Shown here in pieces: positions 44,381-54,915 of a stretch of 64,000 nt of DNA. Numbering within the stretch: the stretch's first letter is position 1; every line of letters starts with the position of its first letter. The notes under the pieces were generated by a model. It saw only the letters and a program-made list of their open reading frames with translations. It was not told where the DNA came from and made no database searches. The stretch is from Amoeboaphelidium protococcarum (lineage: Eukaryota; Aphelidiomycota; Aphelidea): NCBI GenBank assembly GCA_023515745.1, contig JALECJ010000258.1, forward strand, positions 500,501-564,500, given 5' to 3'. The position numbers and the translations under genes were made by a program.

Positions 44381-45478
44381 ATGTAATTATACAAGTATTT
44401 AGAATAAATTTTGCTGCTAGTCGCCACAATGTCAACTGTCTCGGTCATGGCTCAAGACGAAGCTCAATTTGCTTAACGCGTCCTCGACCTGTGCAATGAG
44501 CGGCGCGTGGCTAGTGGAATCCCTCCTCTCTGTCTCAACGACAAGCTAAACTCTGCTGCTGATACTTATGCTTCCGTGATGTCGTCTACTGGTCATTATG
44601 ACCACACTGGCCTTGATGGAAGCAGCATTTCCAGCAGAATTTCTGGCGCTGGTTTCAAATGGAATGCTATCGCTGAAAACATTCATAAAGCTCAAAAGAC
44701 CCCAGAAGATGTATTCAATGACTGGATCAAATCTCCAGGTCATAGACAGAACATTGATAATGCCAAGTACAAATATATGGGCTTTGGTTACTGCTCCGGT
44801 TATTGGGTGCAAGTCTTCGCGTCATGCCCTGGTGAACAAGAATAGTGCTCAAGTGGATACGCTCCATCACAGTCTGCTCCGTCTGGTGATGCACCTTCTG
44901 AGGGATCAGCATCATCTGGCGATGCTCCAGCTTATGAAGCTCCTGCTGAATAAGCACCAGCACCAGAACCTCGTACATGGAATGCTCCTGCATATGAAGC
45001 TCCTGTCGCTAATGAACCTTCGTACGAGGCTCCTGTTTAGGACACGCCTGCGCCAAATGCTCCCGCTTACTAGGAACCTACTGCAAATGCTCCTGCGTAT
45101 ACTCCTCAATCTCCAACACCTACTCCAGCTACTAAGCCTGCAAAGTCCAATCCATAAGCTGCTCCTCAGTCTAATCCTTCTCCCCCTCCGACAAAGTCTA
45201 AGCCGTCTTCGGATTCGAATGTCGACAAGTCTCATGGCTCTTATATAAACTCTTTGCTCTCTGGAGCCATGGACATGTTTAGAGTCAAGAGTCCATTGGC
45301 TGGTGCTCAAGCATCTGCATCCGCATCTGGATAATCTCCAAAGTCTACTGCTCCATAGTAAAATCCCATCACTCAAGGATTGGGTAAAGTCAGCTCTCTT
45401 TTGGATTGTGATAAGCGAAAAGGCACCGGCAAGGGTGGTATTCCATTCATGAGCGGTCTTGGCAACTTGCTGGGTTGA
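44381..45478 (+). CDS. Secreted CAP domain protein 3, Ala/Pro/Gln-rich linker
   Basis: One exon of 365 codons. The start gives a short signal peptide (LEQILLLVATMSTVSVMA). CAP features: LDLCNERRVASGIPPLCLND, SSTGHYDHTGLDG with the cavity His, AIAENIHK, WIKSPGHRQNI (the classic GHRxN element is kept here) and YWVQVFASC. The linker uses repeated APAYEAP and EPSYEAP units. The C-terminal segment is shortened: LGKVSSLLDCDKR then GTGKGGIPFMSG, plus an extra LGNLLG. Of the three it is the most typical CAP domain, and the linker is the least similar to the other two. Confidence 0.88.
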
Positions 45479-46057
45479 ATTTATTTTGGTCAGATTCAAT
45501 ATGATTTTAAGTACATGATTTTAAATGATGATAATCATGAAGATACTGTATGGTATTAAGAATAAATTTCATTTTTTACAGCTATTAAAAATGCATTTTT
45601 CATTTCAATAACCAATATATTGCTGGCACTCTTACCGTACGTAGTCGCATTGATTGAAATTTTACAACACCGAGACGTTTCAACCACGATCGCCTTTTAA
45701 TCAGTTGAAACACGTACTATACATCAACCCCAATAGCAGAGAGAATGCTTATACAAAATAGTTGTTAGTGATTAGCAATCTTAGTCTGCTAAAACCATCG
45801 TTAAACTCGTTTATCGCACCATGCTAGTCCTTTTAACCCGCTTCGCTTCATACACCAAACTGTTTGTTTTGCTCTGTATTTTTAGCTCTTGACTATGCCT
45901 TGGATACCACATCTAATCACTGTTAAACTGATTGATTACCACCATTCTCTGACTGCTCTTGTTAATAAACACTGCTTTGTTTTTTTATTATAATAAATAA
46001 TTCGATTATAATCTATATATCAGCTGTGTACCCCGAGACAATACATCTCTGCGAAGA
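45479..46057. other. Intergenic region with a small inverted repeat
   Basis: Contains an 8-nt inverted repeat, GTTTCAAC at 45677-45684 and GTTGAAAC at 45704-45711, with a 19-nt spacer, in otherwise AT-rich sequence. No gene seen. Confidence 0.35.
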
Positions 46058-48634
46058 ATGTTTCTATTTAGCAGTAAGCCGAAAGCATAAGTGCCAGAGA
46101 TTGTTCAATAGGCTGCTTCTACCGAAGAGCTGAATAAAACAAAGCAAGACTAGGATTTAGATATGGAGAGATCTGCCAGTGAGTCCTCACTAGACTCAAC
46201 GTCATCAAATGAAGATGCAGTGGAGGCTGGCGATGGGAAGCCGAAATAGATCAAACAAGAGTTTCCCATTTAATATCTGGAGGAAGAGATCCTGAAGAGC
46301 ATCGTTGACGGAGACTCGGATAGATTCAACGCTCTGGCATAGAAATGTAAAAGCTCTCTACTTCTGCAAGCGATATTGGCATACTCTCATTAGAACAACT
46401 AGCCAAAGGATGATTTATCGCTGTCATCATTCGCAGCGCAACAATAGTAGTCCAAACAGGGTCAGTCGTAGTTGTAACGATCGTCGTCAAAGGATGAAGA
46501 CAGACATGCAAAGACTCAGAGAAGGCTCTCACTGTCTCCAACTAAAACGAATACGCAAAATTTACTTCCTAGTGGTGGCGGTTAGACTGCAGCATCTGGT
46601 GCTTCTGGGAGCGGACTAACTGGTAATTGGCGACATTCATTTATCATGCCTGATGTTTAGTACTTTTAGTTTGATTAGGATTTGCAAGAGATTGGGGCAT
46701 AATTGCTTGGAACATCACTCTCCCCTCTCTCATTCCTGCACATTGCTTTGATAACGGGTGAGTAGTAGGTATCTCTGGATATTCTTGAATTTGTGTATAA
46801 ACACACTGCCAAGCGAGGATAGAAGCTTCTGTTGATGGAGTTTTTGAACCGCGTTTGGGGTGATGGTAACTCGGCGTTGCACTTGGCTAGTTTTCAAGGT
46901 ATGAGTGATGTGGTGGATAGGCTGCTGAAATGCGGCGCCAATCCACACAAGAAGAACGATAGAGGTTATCGACCTGTGGATTGTGCGGATGATGACCAGA
47001 CTAGAAAGTTGTTCAGAGTTGCTATAGAGATGATGCGACTTTCTGGTAACGAGTCTGCCCTTAAACGCCAAGGGTCAATCATGACCAGGACCGGAGGCCA
47101 TAGTTAGCCTGTAGTTGAGAGAAAAGAATCTGCACCTGCTGTTGTATAGAATTCTGCTAAACCTCTTTCCATTGCCGGTGGTAAAGTATTGGATCGAATT
47201 AAGGAGTCTGATGTTGCTTTAGATGCAGATTCCCCCTCTATGGATAATTATAGACGTTCATAATCTACGCCTGCAATTCCTGTAAGTTAGGTTGCTTAAA
47301 AGAGTCCCCAAGGATTATCGCAACAAGATGTAAGCACAGAATAGAGTTCAGGTGGCAATAGATAGACTGGGAAGAAGAGAAAGTCTTTGAATTGGAATCA
47401 GAATGCTCTCCTTTTAGATTATAGCAAAAATGGTGAATATGAACAGGTTGAAAAGCTTCTCAAGCAGTTCACCGTCGTCAAGTAAAATTATGGTTCTTCA
47501 GTCATGGATGGCCTTTAATTTGAGTAGAATCACAACAAGATTGATGATAAATTGTATATTAATCGCCCGAATGGATAAGGATTGACAGCACTGCATTACG
47601 CGTTCGCGTATGGGCACTCTAATATCTGCGATTTATTACTAAGTCATGGTGCACTACCTAATGCTAAAGATCGCGAAGGCTTTACTCCGTTGCACGCTTT
47701 GGTGACAGAGGTTCCGCTGCAGATTAGTCCAACGGCAGATAAGAGTAAAATTGCTCCATCCGTTTTGGCCAAGTCTGAGAGAAGGCCTTAGTTTTTGGCA
47801 CTATTGAAGAGAATGGTAGCTATGGATGTTGTAAATTTAGCTGCTCTCACCGAGGATGGAGATTGTGTAATGGATCTAGTGCGGGAGGATGTTGACGGCA
47901 ATATTGACAGTGAAGTGGCAGACATTTTGGAATAGGCTGCCAAGGTTCGCGGTATTGATTTTGATAATTTATCTATCAGCAATTCTGAGGTGAACTCACC
48001 AACTGCTTCATCCAATAAGGGATCTCAGACGCTGAATAATAATTAGTCAACCAGTGCACATGCAGTGTCAAAGCAGATGAGCCCTATTGTGGAACTGAAA
48101 GTCAGCCCGCTCTCATAAACAGCATAAGGCTTACCTGCATCATTAGGTAAAGAACAATTAGCTGGTAGATAAACTACTTAGCAAGACCAAGGTAACGTTA
48201 TGAAGGACAGTTTTAACAAGTTTGGCGCCTCAGCTTAAGATGGTATCAAGCTGAATCTGCCGCGTAAAGAGTCAGCCCCTGCCGTCTCTCAAAGCTATTC
48301 ATCCAGTCACGTAACTTAATCTGGGAATGCTTCTTATGTTTAGGCTTAGAAAAATGCTGGTGGGATCAATGCACAATTGAAATCTTCAGTATAAGTGTAA
48401 AATAGCGCGTAGTAGGATAGTATTTCCACACTTGACAAATTGGCTGCAGCTGATTCGTCTCAGTCTAAAGCCCAAGGTATTGTTAAAAGTGCTGCTACCG
48501 ACAGTGCACCTGCAGCAACGCAGTTTGCCAACTCAACGTCCTTATCTAGAAACGGTACCACAGGTGGGCGGGGTCCTGGCCGATTCACGACGAAAATGAT
48601 ATTTGACGCACCGTACAGTGCTTCTAAGAAATGA
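46058..48634 (+). CDS. Ankyrin-repeat protein with long Ser/Gln-rich linkers
   Basis: A single frame of 858 codons. The first ~190 residues are charged and Gln-rich, including IVDGDSDRFNALAQK and KDEDRHAKTQRRLSLS. Ankyrin repeats occur in two groups. The first is near residues 270-305: GNSALHLASFQGMSDVVDRL, then CGANPHKKNDRGYRPVDCAD. The second is near residues 507-545: GLTALHYAFAYGHSNICDLL, then HGALPNAKDREGFTPLHAL. Ser/Gln-rich, probably disordered, stretches make up the rest, and the end is FTTKMIFDAPYSASKK. It should be a protein-binding scaffold. Swi6-type transcription factors also carry ankyrin repeats, but no KilA-N or APSES DNA-binding domain is present. Confidence 0.8.
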
Positions 48635-48867
48635 AGTAAATAGATTTGATATAATATTTTATCCCTTCTATTCTACTCAAATTTTGTTATATTCAAACAC
48701 CTACAGTGTTAGATTTGATAGGCATGCAAGTTATTGCAAAAGTCAAGGCTCCAGTCACCATAAATATTAGGGGTAATACGGCATGATTGATATTGATCTC
48801 CTTAAAATCACAATTACCCATCATTCTCTTCGCGAATTAGAATCACCAATAGGAAATTTAGAGGCAT

Positions 48868-49971
48868 ATGATGCAAGGCACAATACTGCTCTACCTTATA
48901 GCGGTGCTGTGTGTGCCAATATTTGGTGCTCCCACTATCTAAATGCTGAAAAGTAGTCAGTGGATCACGCCTAATGTGGTATATTAAGGCCTCCACGCCA
49001 AAGCTTCTACTGCTTTCCTCATGATACCCAGAGCAGTTATAGATCCTATTATAGTGAAAAGATAACAGAAAGCAAAGAGTGAGGCTGAAGCAATGAATTT
49101 TACTCCAACTTGGGCCTTAAAAAAGTATTTTGGTGTTGGAATGACGCGTAAGATACCATTTTTGATTGAGCGCTTTAATCAGGCGGATGAATAGCCGGTG
49201 GGAAAGTATCTTCATCGTGGAGTATTGGTGAATGGTGATCTGTATTAAGACAGGTCGCTGTATGTTATTCCCGGCACATTTGCAGTCCATTAGGTTGATT
49301 TCATTGAATCTGATGAAATTGGAGATTAGCTGTTTGTGGTGGATGATTTCTACCAACGATTTTAGCCGCATTTTACTGCATTGACTGAGCAAGAGTAAAG
49401 ACTGTTTTCTGAACATATGGAAGAAGAATATGCAGCCGCATCCACTGCTGAATATTACATGTTTATGATCAAGTTTAAATTGGCTCCTAGCATGACGAGA
49501 GTGGCATTTGACAAAGTGAATCTGGTCTTGTATCCAAAGTTTGAACAGTCTTCCTCCCTGTATTAGAAGTACATTGTTGCGCAGCGTAATTCTGTGAAGA
49601 GTAGAGCGATGGAGATAAGACTAGGCTCGTCGATGAAGCATAAGGCGCAAGGAGTTGTTGACGCGGTCGTTAGTGATGCCAATGCTGTTGGTCAGTTTTG
49701 CCGTCTATTCTGGACGCAGGCTGAAGAAGGTTAGCGGCTAGTTAAGCGATGCGGTGATGAGTTGAAAAGTTGGGAGAATGTTCCAGTAGATAAGAATTAT
49801 GCAGGAGCACGCGACAATGTTGGCTCAAGTGAAGGATTTACAACTTAAGGTCTGGTAGACGAGGATGATGTTGGTAATTACAGCGAAGAATTAGATGACG
49901 CGTCTGATTTTGACAACCCAATGCGACCTCCATCTGCAGTGGGCGCTAAACGTTCGCGTTATGCCAGTTGA
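48868..49971 (+). CDS. Secreted protein of unknown function, acidic C-terminus
   Basis: A single frame of 367 codons. Residues 1-22 are a signal peptide (QGTILLYLIAVLCVPIFGA). The mature part includes NFTPTWALKKYFGVGMTRK, RSLYVIPGTFAVHQV, VVDDFYQRFQPHFTAL, FMIKFKLAPSMTRVAFD and FCRLFWTQAEEGQRL, then an Asp/Glu-rich stretch (DEDDVGNYSEELDDASD). Cysteines are few. No family was recognised. An overlapping frame at 48792-49073 reads protein-like too, but lacks a signal peptide and stops early. Confidence 0.6.
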
Positions 49972-50136
49972 CTATGATAAGATGAAGTTTTATTTTATTT
50001 GGGAATTGCTTTTTAGAAATTATAAGTTTAACTAAACGTAAATCTACAACCGGAAGAACGGGAAAACAAATTTAATTCCATTTTCAATCACATTTCAACT
50101 ATGGTATACGGACTCAAATCAAGGAAACTAAAGGTA

Positions 50137-50658
50137 TCAGACCGCTGCAGGTGCCTTGGCTCCTTTGGGTTTGGGAGTGGTCGGCTTCTTTACTGCAGGC
50201 TTTGAACTAGTAGAAGAAGCCGTCTTTTTCGCAGTAGTAGCTACGGCCGGATTTTTAGAGGGCTTTGATCCTTATTGGGCAGTAGGCTTGACCGCAAGTG
50301 GCTTAGTGCTTGGTGCACGAGCAGGCGCAGACCAAGAATCCATCTCCTTCATCAATTTCGTGTTCTCATCATCTCTCTCCCATTATGCAATCTGACCCGG
50401 AGACGGCGCACGAGGAGGAGTAGGTAAAATCGGCGGTAACGCTTTGACGGCAGGCTGATTGACCAAATTGGGAAAAAAGGATGATGGTGGGGCATTAAAC
50501 AAACCCTTATTCTCTTCATCCCTTTGCTGTTACGCGGTTTGACCCCAAGTGGCCGGTGGGGAAGAAATAGGCGGACTCGGTCCAGGAGATTAGGCATTGA
50601 TTGTTTAGATTAGTGCAAAAGCAGCGAGAGGATACAAAGAGCTTGCAGACAACAACAT
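50137..50658 (-). CDS. Secreted Pro/Lys-rich protein with two SPGQ-type repeats
   Basis: A 173-codon frame with a signal peptide at about residues 1-23 (LYPLAAFALIQTINA). Two related units are present, PATWGQTAQQQRDEENKG and PSPGQIAQWERDDENTKL. The rest is Pro/Ala-rich, and the C-terminus is Lys/Thr/Pro-rich (SSTSSKPAVKKPTTPKPKGA). The repeat unit is shared with the next gene on the same strand, so the two are related by duplication. Possible wall-associated or matrix protein. Confidence 0.65.
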
Positions 50659-51371
50659 GTTTCAATAGGTATAATTAAACAGGATAAGACGATTGAGGAC
50701 AAAGAGATAAAAATGTGAGATGTCTCTGGGGATTTAGTGCATCGACTCTGCAAGGTTACATCTTCGCAAGCGGAGCCAACGGGACAGTCGATAGAGTGTC
50801 ACAACACCAGCGTTGGAGGTCGATTCTCGAGTGACACGAAATCACGCGACATTTCATCTCCAAGTTATCTTTAACTTGTAGGGAGGCCATTTTATTAATC
50901 TACGAACCCGATATAGAAAAGATTATAAAGTCACTTTCTACAGTTTAAGCTCTGATGATCATCTTCCAATATTATCCGCAATTTTGATAAAGATCCATTC
51001 GCAGCTGGCAGCTAACAATGCAGTCGAATGGCTTAATTGTTTGATTTCAGCAGCTTGCCCAACAGGAAATTCAGTACTAAAATGTAGCCAACATCTATCT
51101 ACGCGTTTAAGAGCAAGCTTTCTACTGCATTAGAGGGTATTGGGCTCAGAGACACTCAGAGTAACCATTAATTCTAGATAAAATGTTTAATTTAGTAGCT
51201 TGAATTAATAATTACTTTAATTAAGAATAGAAATTCTAAGCACATGATAATTAAAATTTCATTTATTGCATTGCATTACAGTATTACATTCATAAGTAAA
51301 ATACATTTCGACAGCGGACCAACGCTTTAAATTACTAAAACGACGCGACCAACACTACCGTTGCGCGACTT
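50659..51371. other. Intergenic region between two SPGQ-repeat genes
   Basis: About 710 nt with one ACGCGT at 51101-51106 and no convincing gene. It should contain the promoter of the 50137-50658 gene and the 3' end of the 51372 gene. Confidence 0.4.
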
Positions 51372-52007
51372 TCAACTACCACCTGCTGGCTTAGCACGAG
51401 CCTATTGGGGAGCACGAGCTTATTTCGGAATACTTTGTGCTCTTGAAGTCCTTTAATAGCTTGGAGCAACTCCACGTGCACCGCTAATTTAAGAGGCTGA
51501 CTTCTGCGTTGGAGTTTTCTGGGCATTAGCAGTGGATCGACGATTATCAAGCCCAGTTTGAAGATTGATATTTGCGTCATGCTTTTACTAAGCTACCTAG
51601 CCTGGACTCGGGCCTCGAGGTTGAGCTTGCTTTGCAACTGTAGCTATACCATCCATTTACTTATCATGGCGCTATTGATCCAGTTATCCTGGACTTGGAC
51701 CTTGGAGCTTAGATGGCCTTGCACCAGCGATCATGTCGTTGAACTCTTTATCACCGCGTTATTGCTGCAGTTACCCTAGACTCGGACCTTGTGGACCCTG
51801 AGGCTGCCTTGCTAGTAAACTCTCAGTTTCCCTATCAATGCGCTATTGCTCCAGTTGTCCCGGACTAGGACCCTGAGGCTGCCTTGCACCTGCTAGTAAA
51901 GCGTTAAATTCCTAATCAATACGCTATCGCTCCAGTTAACCGGGCGATAGCTGGCAAACTACAGACTGAGCAAAGATATAAATGGCTACTTATTTCAGAT
52001 TCATCAT
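51372..52007 (-). CDS. Secreted protein with five SPGQ tandem repeats
   Basis: A 211-codon frame. An in-frame TGA upstream of the double ATG fixes the start, and a short signal-like segment (QVAIYIFAQSVVC) follows. Five units of about 25-35 residues each open with (P/L)SPGQ: LSPGQLERQRIDQE, PSPGQLEQQRIDRE, PSLGQLQQQRGDKE, PSPGQLDQQRHDKQ and PSPGQVAQQKHD. A Gln/Arg/Ala-rich C-terminus ends in KPAGGS. Most Gln are TAA and TAG. The repeats suggest a fibrous or wall protein; the family is unknown. Confidence 0.65.
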
Positions 52008-52394
52008 ACTATCAATTGTGTTTCAGAAGCTTATTTTTGAGACAATGCATTGAATAAATGAAAATCACCATGACTGCAACGTGATATCTTAGTCTCTGTG
52101 CATCCTCGATCGGTCAGTGATCGATCACGCGATATACACAATGGTGACACCGATGCCACTGGGGCCTTTAAAATAGATTAATCGATTAAAGCCTACGAAT
52201 GACAATCAATTAATACGGATACAGATTCAAATAGCTTCTATCGTGTATCACTTGATGATAACCCCCACACTGTCATGTGCCACGAATAAGATCAACACAA
52301 TACTAAAAGACTAGCGGACGTTATAATAAATGCAAACGATCGACATTGAATGTAACAAAATAAAATGGGATACTGTTCAACGCAATAAGATATT
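52008..52394. other. Intergenic region
   Basis: About 390 nt of AT-rich sequence with a CGATCGGTCAGTGATCGATCACGCG cluster near 52108-52132, a dense CGATC/GATCG inverted repeat. No gene seen. Confidence 0.35.
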
Positions 52395-52760
52395 TCATTA
52401 CTTCATCTATCTAATCAAGTCATCCTTTTTCGCAATCTCTTGAGCCAGAATCAGATTATCAGTCTTGTAAGCAGCAATTAGGTCCTTTTCAACCTTTTGT
52501 TTCAACTGGAACATTTTCAGCTATTACTTCAAGTGAGATGGCAATGCAGAGCATTCATCAATATCATTCTTATTACGAATATCATAATTTTGGTCACCAG
52601 TGACATTTTAATCGGAAGAGTTCTCAACAACTTGTAATTTAGAAGTGATAATCACAGACTTCAATCCCTCATCATTGGAATGTAATTCAGACTCTGATTG
52701 TGCAGACTGCAAAACAGTGGTAAAGGATTTTTCACTAGTCGACTTACTTAATATGGACAT
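52395..52760 (-). CDS. Small coiled-coil protein
   Basis: A 121-codon frame. The N-terminal half is polar and Ser-rich (STSEKSFTTVLQSAQSESEL). The last ~45 residues have a heptad-like pattern of Leu, Met and charged residues (QQLKMFQLKQKVEKDLIAAY, DLIRQMKQ), typical of a coiled coil. No signal peptide and no family recognised. A chance frame is possible. Confidence 0.45.
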
Positions 52761-53236
52761 TTTAATTCTGCTCTTCAGCTATGACAAATCTCTATTTTGA
52801 TTTACTAATACAGCGTTATGGACGACAACGACTTCCTTCTACAATGAGATGTTTTGAAACAAGAGATTAAAACAAAGGGTGTCACTATTGATTGACGATG
52901 TTTGCTAATGATCAATCTAATCATATGAGAACCAAATCGCAACTCAGGCCAGCAAACAACATCAACAATCACAAGCGCGTGTTTTTGATATACACAGCAC
53001 TAGTTTTTTGACGCGACAATATTCTGAAACTGGCAAGCGATGAAACTTGCCTCATTATCTATTGCGTCCGCCACAAGTGGAAATTGATAGGGAGGTTGAT
53101 CACGCTTGACCTTAACCGATTTTCTTGATCAAAGGAGCGCGCGTCTTTATGAACTTGAGCATCAAATTCAGGCGTTTTACTTACCTATAATAATAGAACA
53201 CAGTAGTTTATCAAAAGACTGATAATAATAATAATA
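52761..53236. other. Divergent promoter region before eEF1B-gamma
   Basis: About 475 nt between the small coiled-coil gene and eEF1B-gamma. An AATAATAATAATAATA run precedes the eEF1B-gamma ATG. No ACGCGT is present, but GACGCGAC occurs near 53011. No other gene seen. Confidence 0.4.
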
Positions 53237-54502
53237 ATGACTCAGAGTAATTCTGTCGGAAAGATCTACAACTATCCTAATGGTGACCGCCTGTACATGG
53301 CTCAGATTACTGCCGCTTATGCTGGCGTTGAAGTCGAATTCCAGTCTACCGACATGGAGAAGGCTAAGTCAAGTGAATTCATGAGCAAGTTTCCATACGG
53401 TCGCGTGCCTGCAATGGACACCTAGGATGGTCCTCTGTATGAGTGTGCTGCAATTGCTCACTACATTGCACTGAAGGGAAAGAATCCTGCTCTGTTGGGT
53501 ACCAGCGACTACGAGAAGGCTCTGGTCACCAAGTACATCTCCATTGGTAACATGGACATTGAAGGTAGCTTGGGATTGCGTAATTTGATGTATCTTGGTT
53601 ATGCTCCATACAATAAGGAGGCTGATAAGACCTGCGTTGAGAACTACACTCGTGCCCTGAAAGTTTTGGACGTTGAGTTGAGCACCCGCACCTTCATGGT
53701 CGGTGAGCGCGTATCTCTGGCTGATATTGTCGTCTGCTGTCTGCTGCTGAGAGGCTACTAGAAGTATTTTGATGAGTCTTTCCGCTCCTCGATCCCTAAT
53801 GTCACCCGTTGGTTCCTGACTGTGGTTAACCAGCCAAAGGTGAAGAATGTGATCGGTGAGGTGAAGCTCTGTGTTCAGCCAGCCAAGTATGAGAAGAAGG
53901 CTGCCCCAGCTGCTGCTGCTGCTCCAGCTAAGAAGGACAAGAAGAAGAAGGATGATGCTTTTGAGGATGATGCTGGTGATGATCTGGTGCCTCAAGAGGA
54001 GAAGAAGAAGTCCGTGCTGGACTCTTTGCCACCATCTACCTTCATCATGGATGCCTGGAAGAGATTCTACTCCAACAATGAGCCTCCACAGTCCTCCAAG
54101 TTCTTCCAGGACAATTTTGATCCTGAGGGATTTAGCATGTGGAAGTGCGAATACAAGTACAATGATGAGTTGACCCAGATCTTTATGTCCAGCAACTTGA
54201 TCGGTGGCTTCTTCCACCGTCTGGAGCGTGCGCGCAAATACGCTTTCGGTTCCATGATTGTGACTGGTGAGAACAATAACAACAAGATCTCCGGTATGTG
54301 GATCTTCCGCGGTCAGGTTGTGCCTGAAGAGGTGACTGATGCTGCCGACTATGAATCCTACGCTTTCACCAAGGTGAATGTTGGCGGTAAGGTGGGTGCT
54401 CTCGAGATTTCCGCTGAGGACAAGCAATTGTGGGACGAGTACTTGGCCTGGGAAGGTGCTCATCTGCCTGGTAAGTTTGCTGATGGTAAGATTTTCAAGT
54501 GA
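53237..54502 (+). CDS. eEF1G: Translation elongation factor 1B gamma
   Basis: One exon of 421 codons. A GST-like N-terminal domain (KIYNYPNGDRLYMAQITAAY, KFPYGRVPAMDTQDGPLYE, with Gln as TAG) is followed by a GST C-terminal domain (RTFMVGERVSLADIVV), a Lys/Asp linker with runs of charged residues, and the conserved C-terminal EF1G domain (STFIMDAWKRFYSNNE, FDPEGFSMWKCEYKYNDELT, AFGSMIVTGENNNNKISGMW, HLPGKFADGKIFK). It anchors the eEF1B exchange complex that recharges eEF1A with GTP. Few TAA/TAG codons occur, consistent with a highly expressed gene. Confidence 0.98.
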
Positions 54503-54915
54503 TCGCGTTTTACTTTAAAGTGTGATAACTATCATGATCATTAATTAAGACAATTTATCAGCATACTTGTTCAAGGACATTTTGGTGATAATAGTTCATC
54601 TCTATTTTTTAACGCGACATTTTTTATAGGTACGCAATCGCGTATTTCTATAGGTTTACAAAAACTAGATAAACGTTTTCAAGGTTTTACTAAAATTTTG
54701 ATCTAGACGGTGTGTGCGCTAGTCTGAAAGAGATATATTCTTATGGGCATCAATCATCATCTGCTGAACAAATTCTATTGTTACTGTGGTTTACTGCTCA
54801 CAAGTCCGTCTCGCGCGCTCGCTGTTTACTGTTAATTGAACACTTTCCCGCTCAACCTAATCTAATCAAAAAGTAAAATCAAATATCATTTAGTCCACAG
54901 CAATAACATTGATCA
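54503..54915. other. Intergenic region before Crinkler 2
   Basis: About 410 nt with AACGCGACAT near 54612 and no gene seen. It separates the conserved eEF1B-gamma from the second Crinkler. Confidence 0.4.

Noticed and set aside
44598..45499. Long frames in other registers of CAP gene 3 on both strands
   Set aside because: They are low-complexity shadows of the Ala/Pro/Gln linker; only the CAP frame has a conserved domain and signal peptide.
53369..54463. A 364-codon frame on the minus strand inside eEF1B-gamma
   Set aside because: It is the antisense of a highly conserved coding gene; codon bias of the real gene keeps the complementary frame open.
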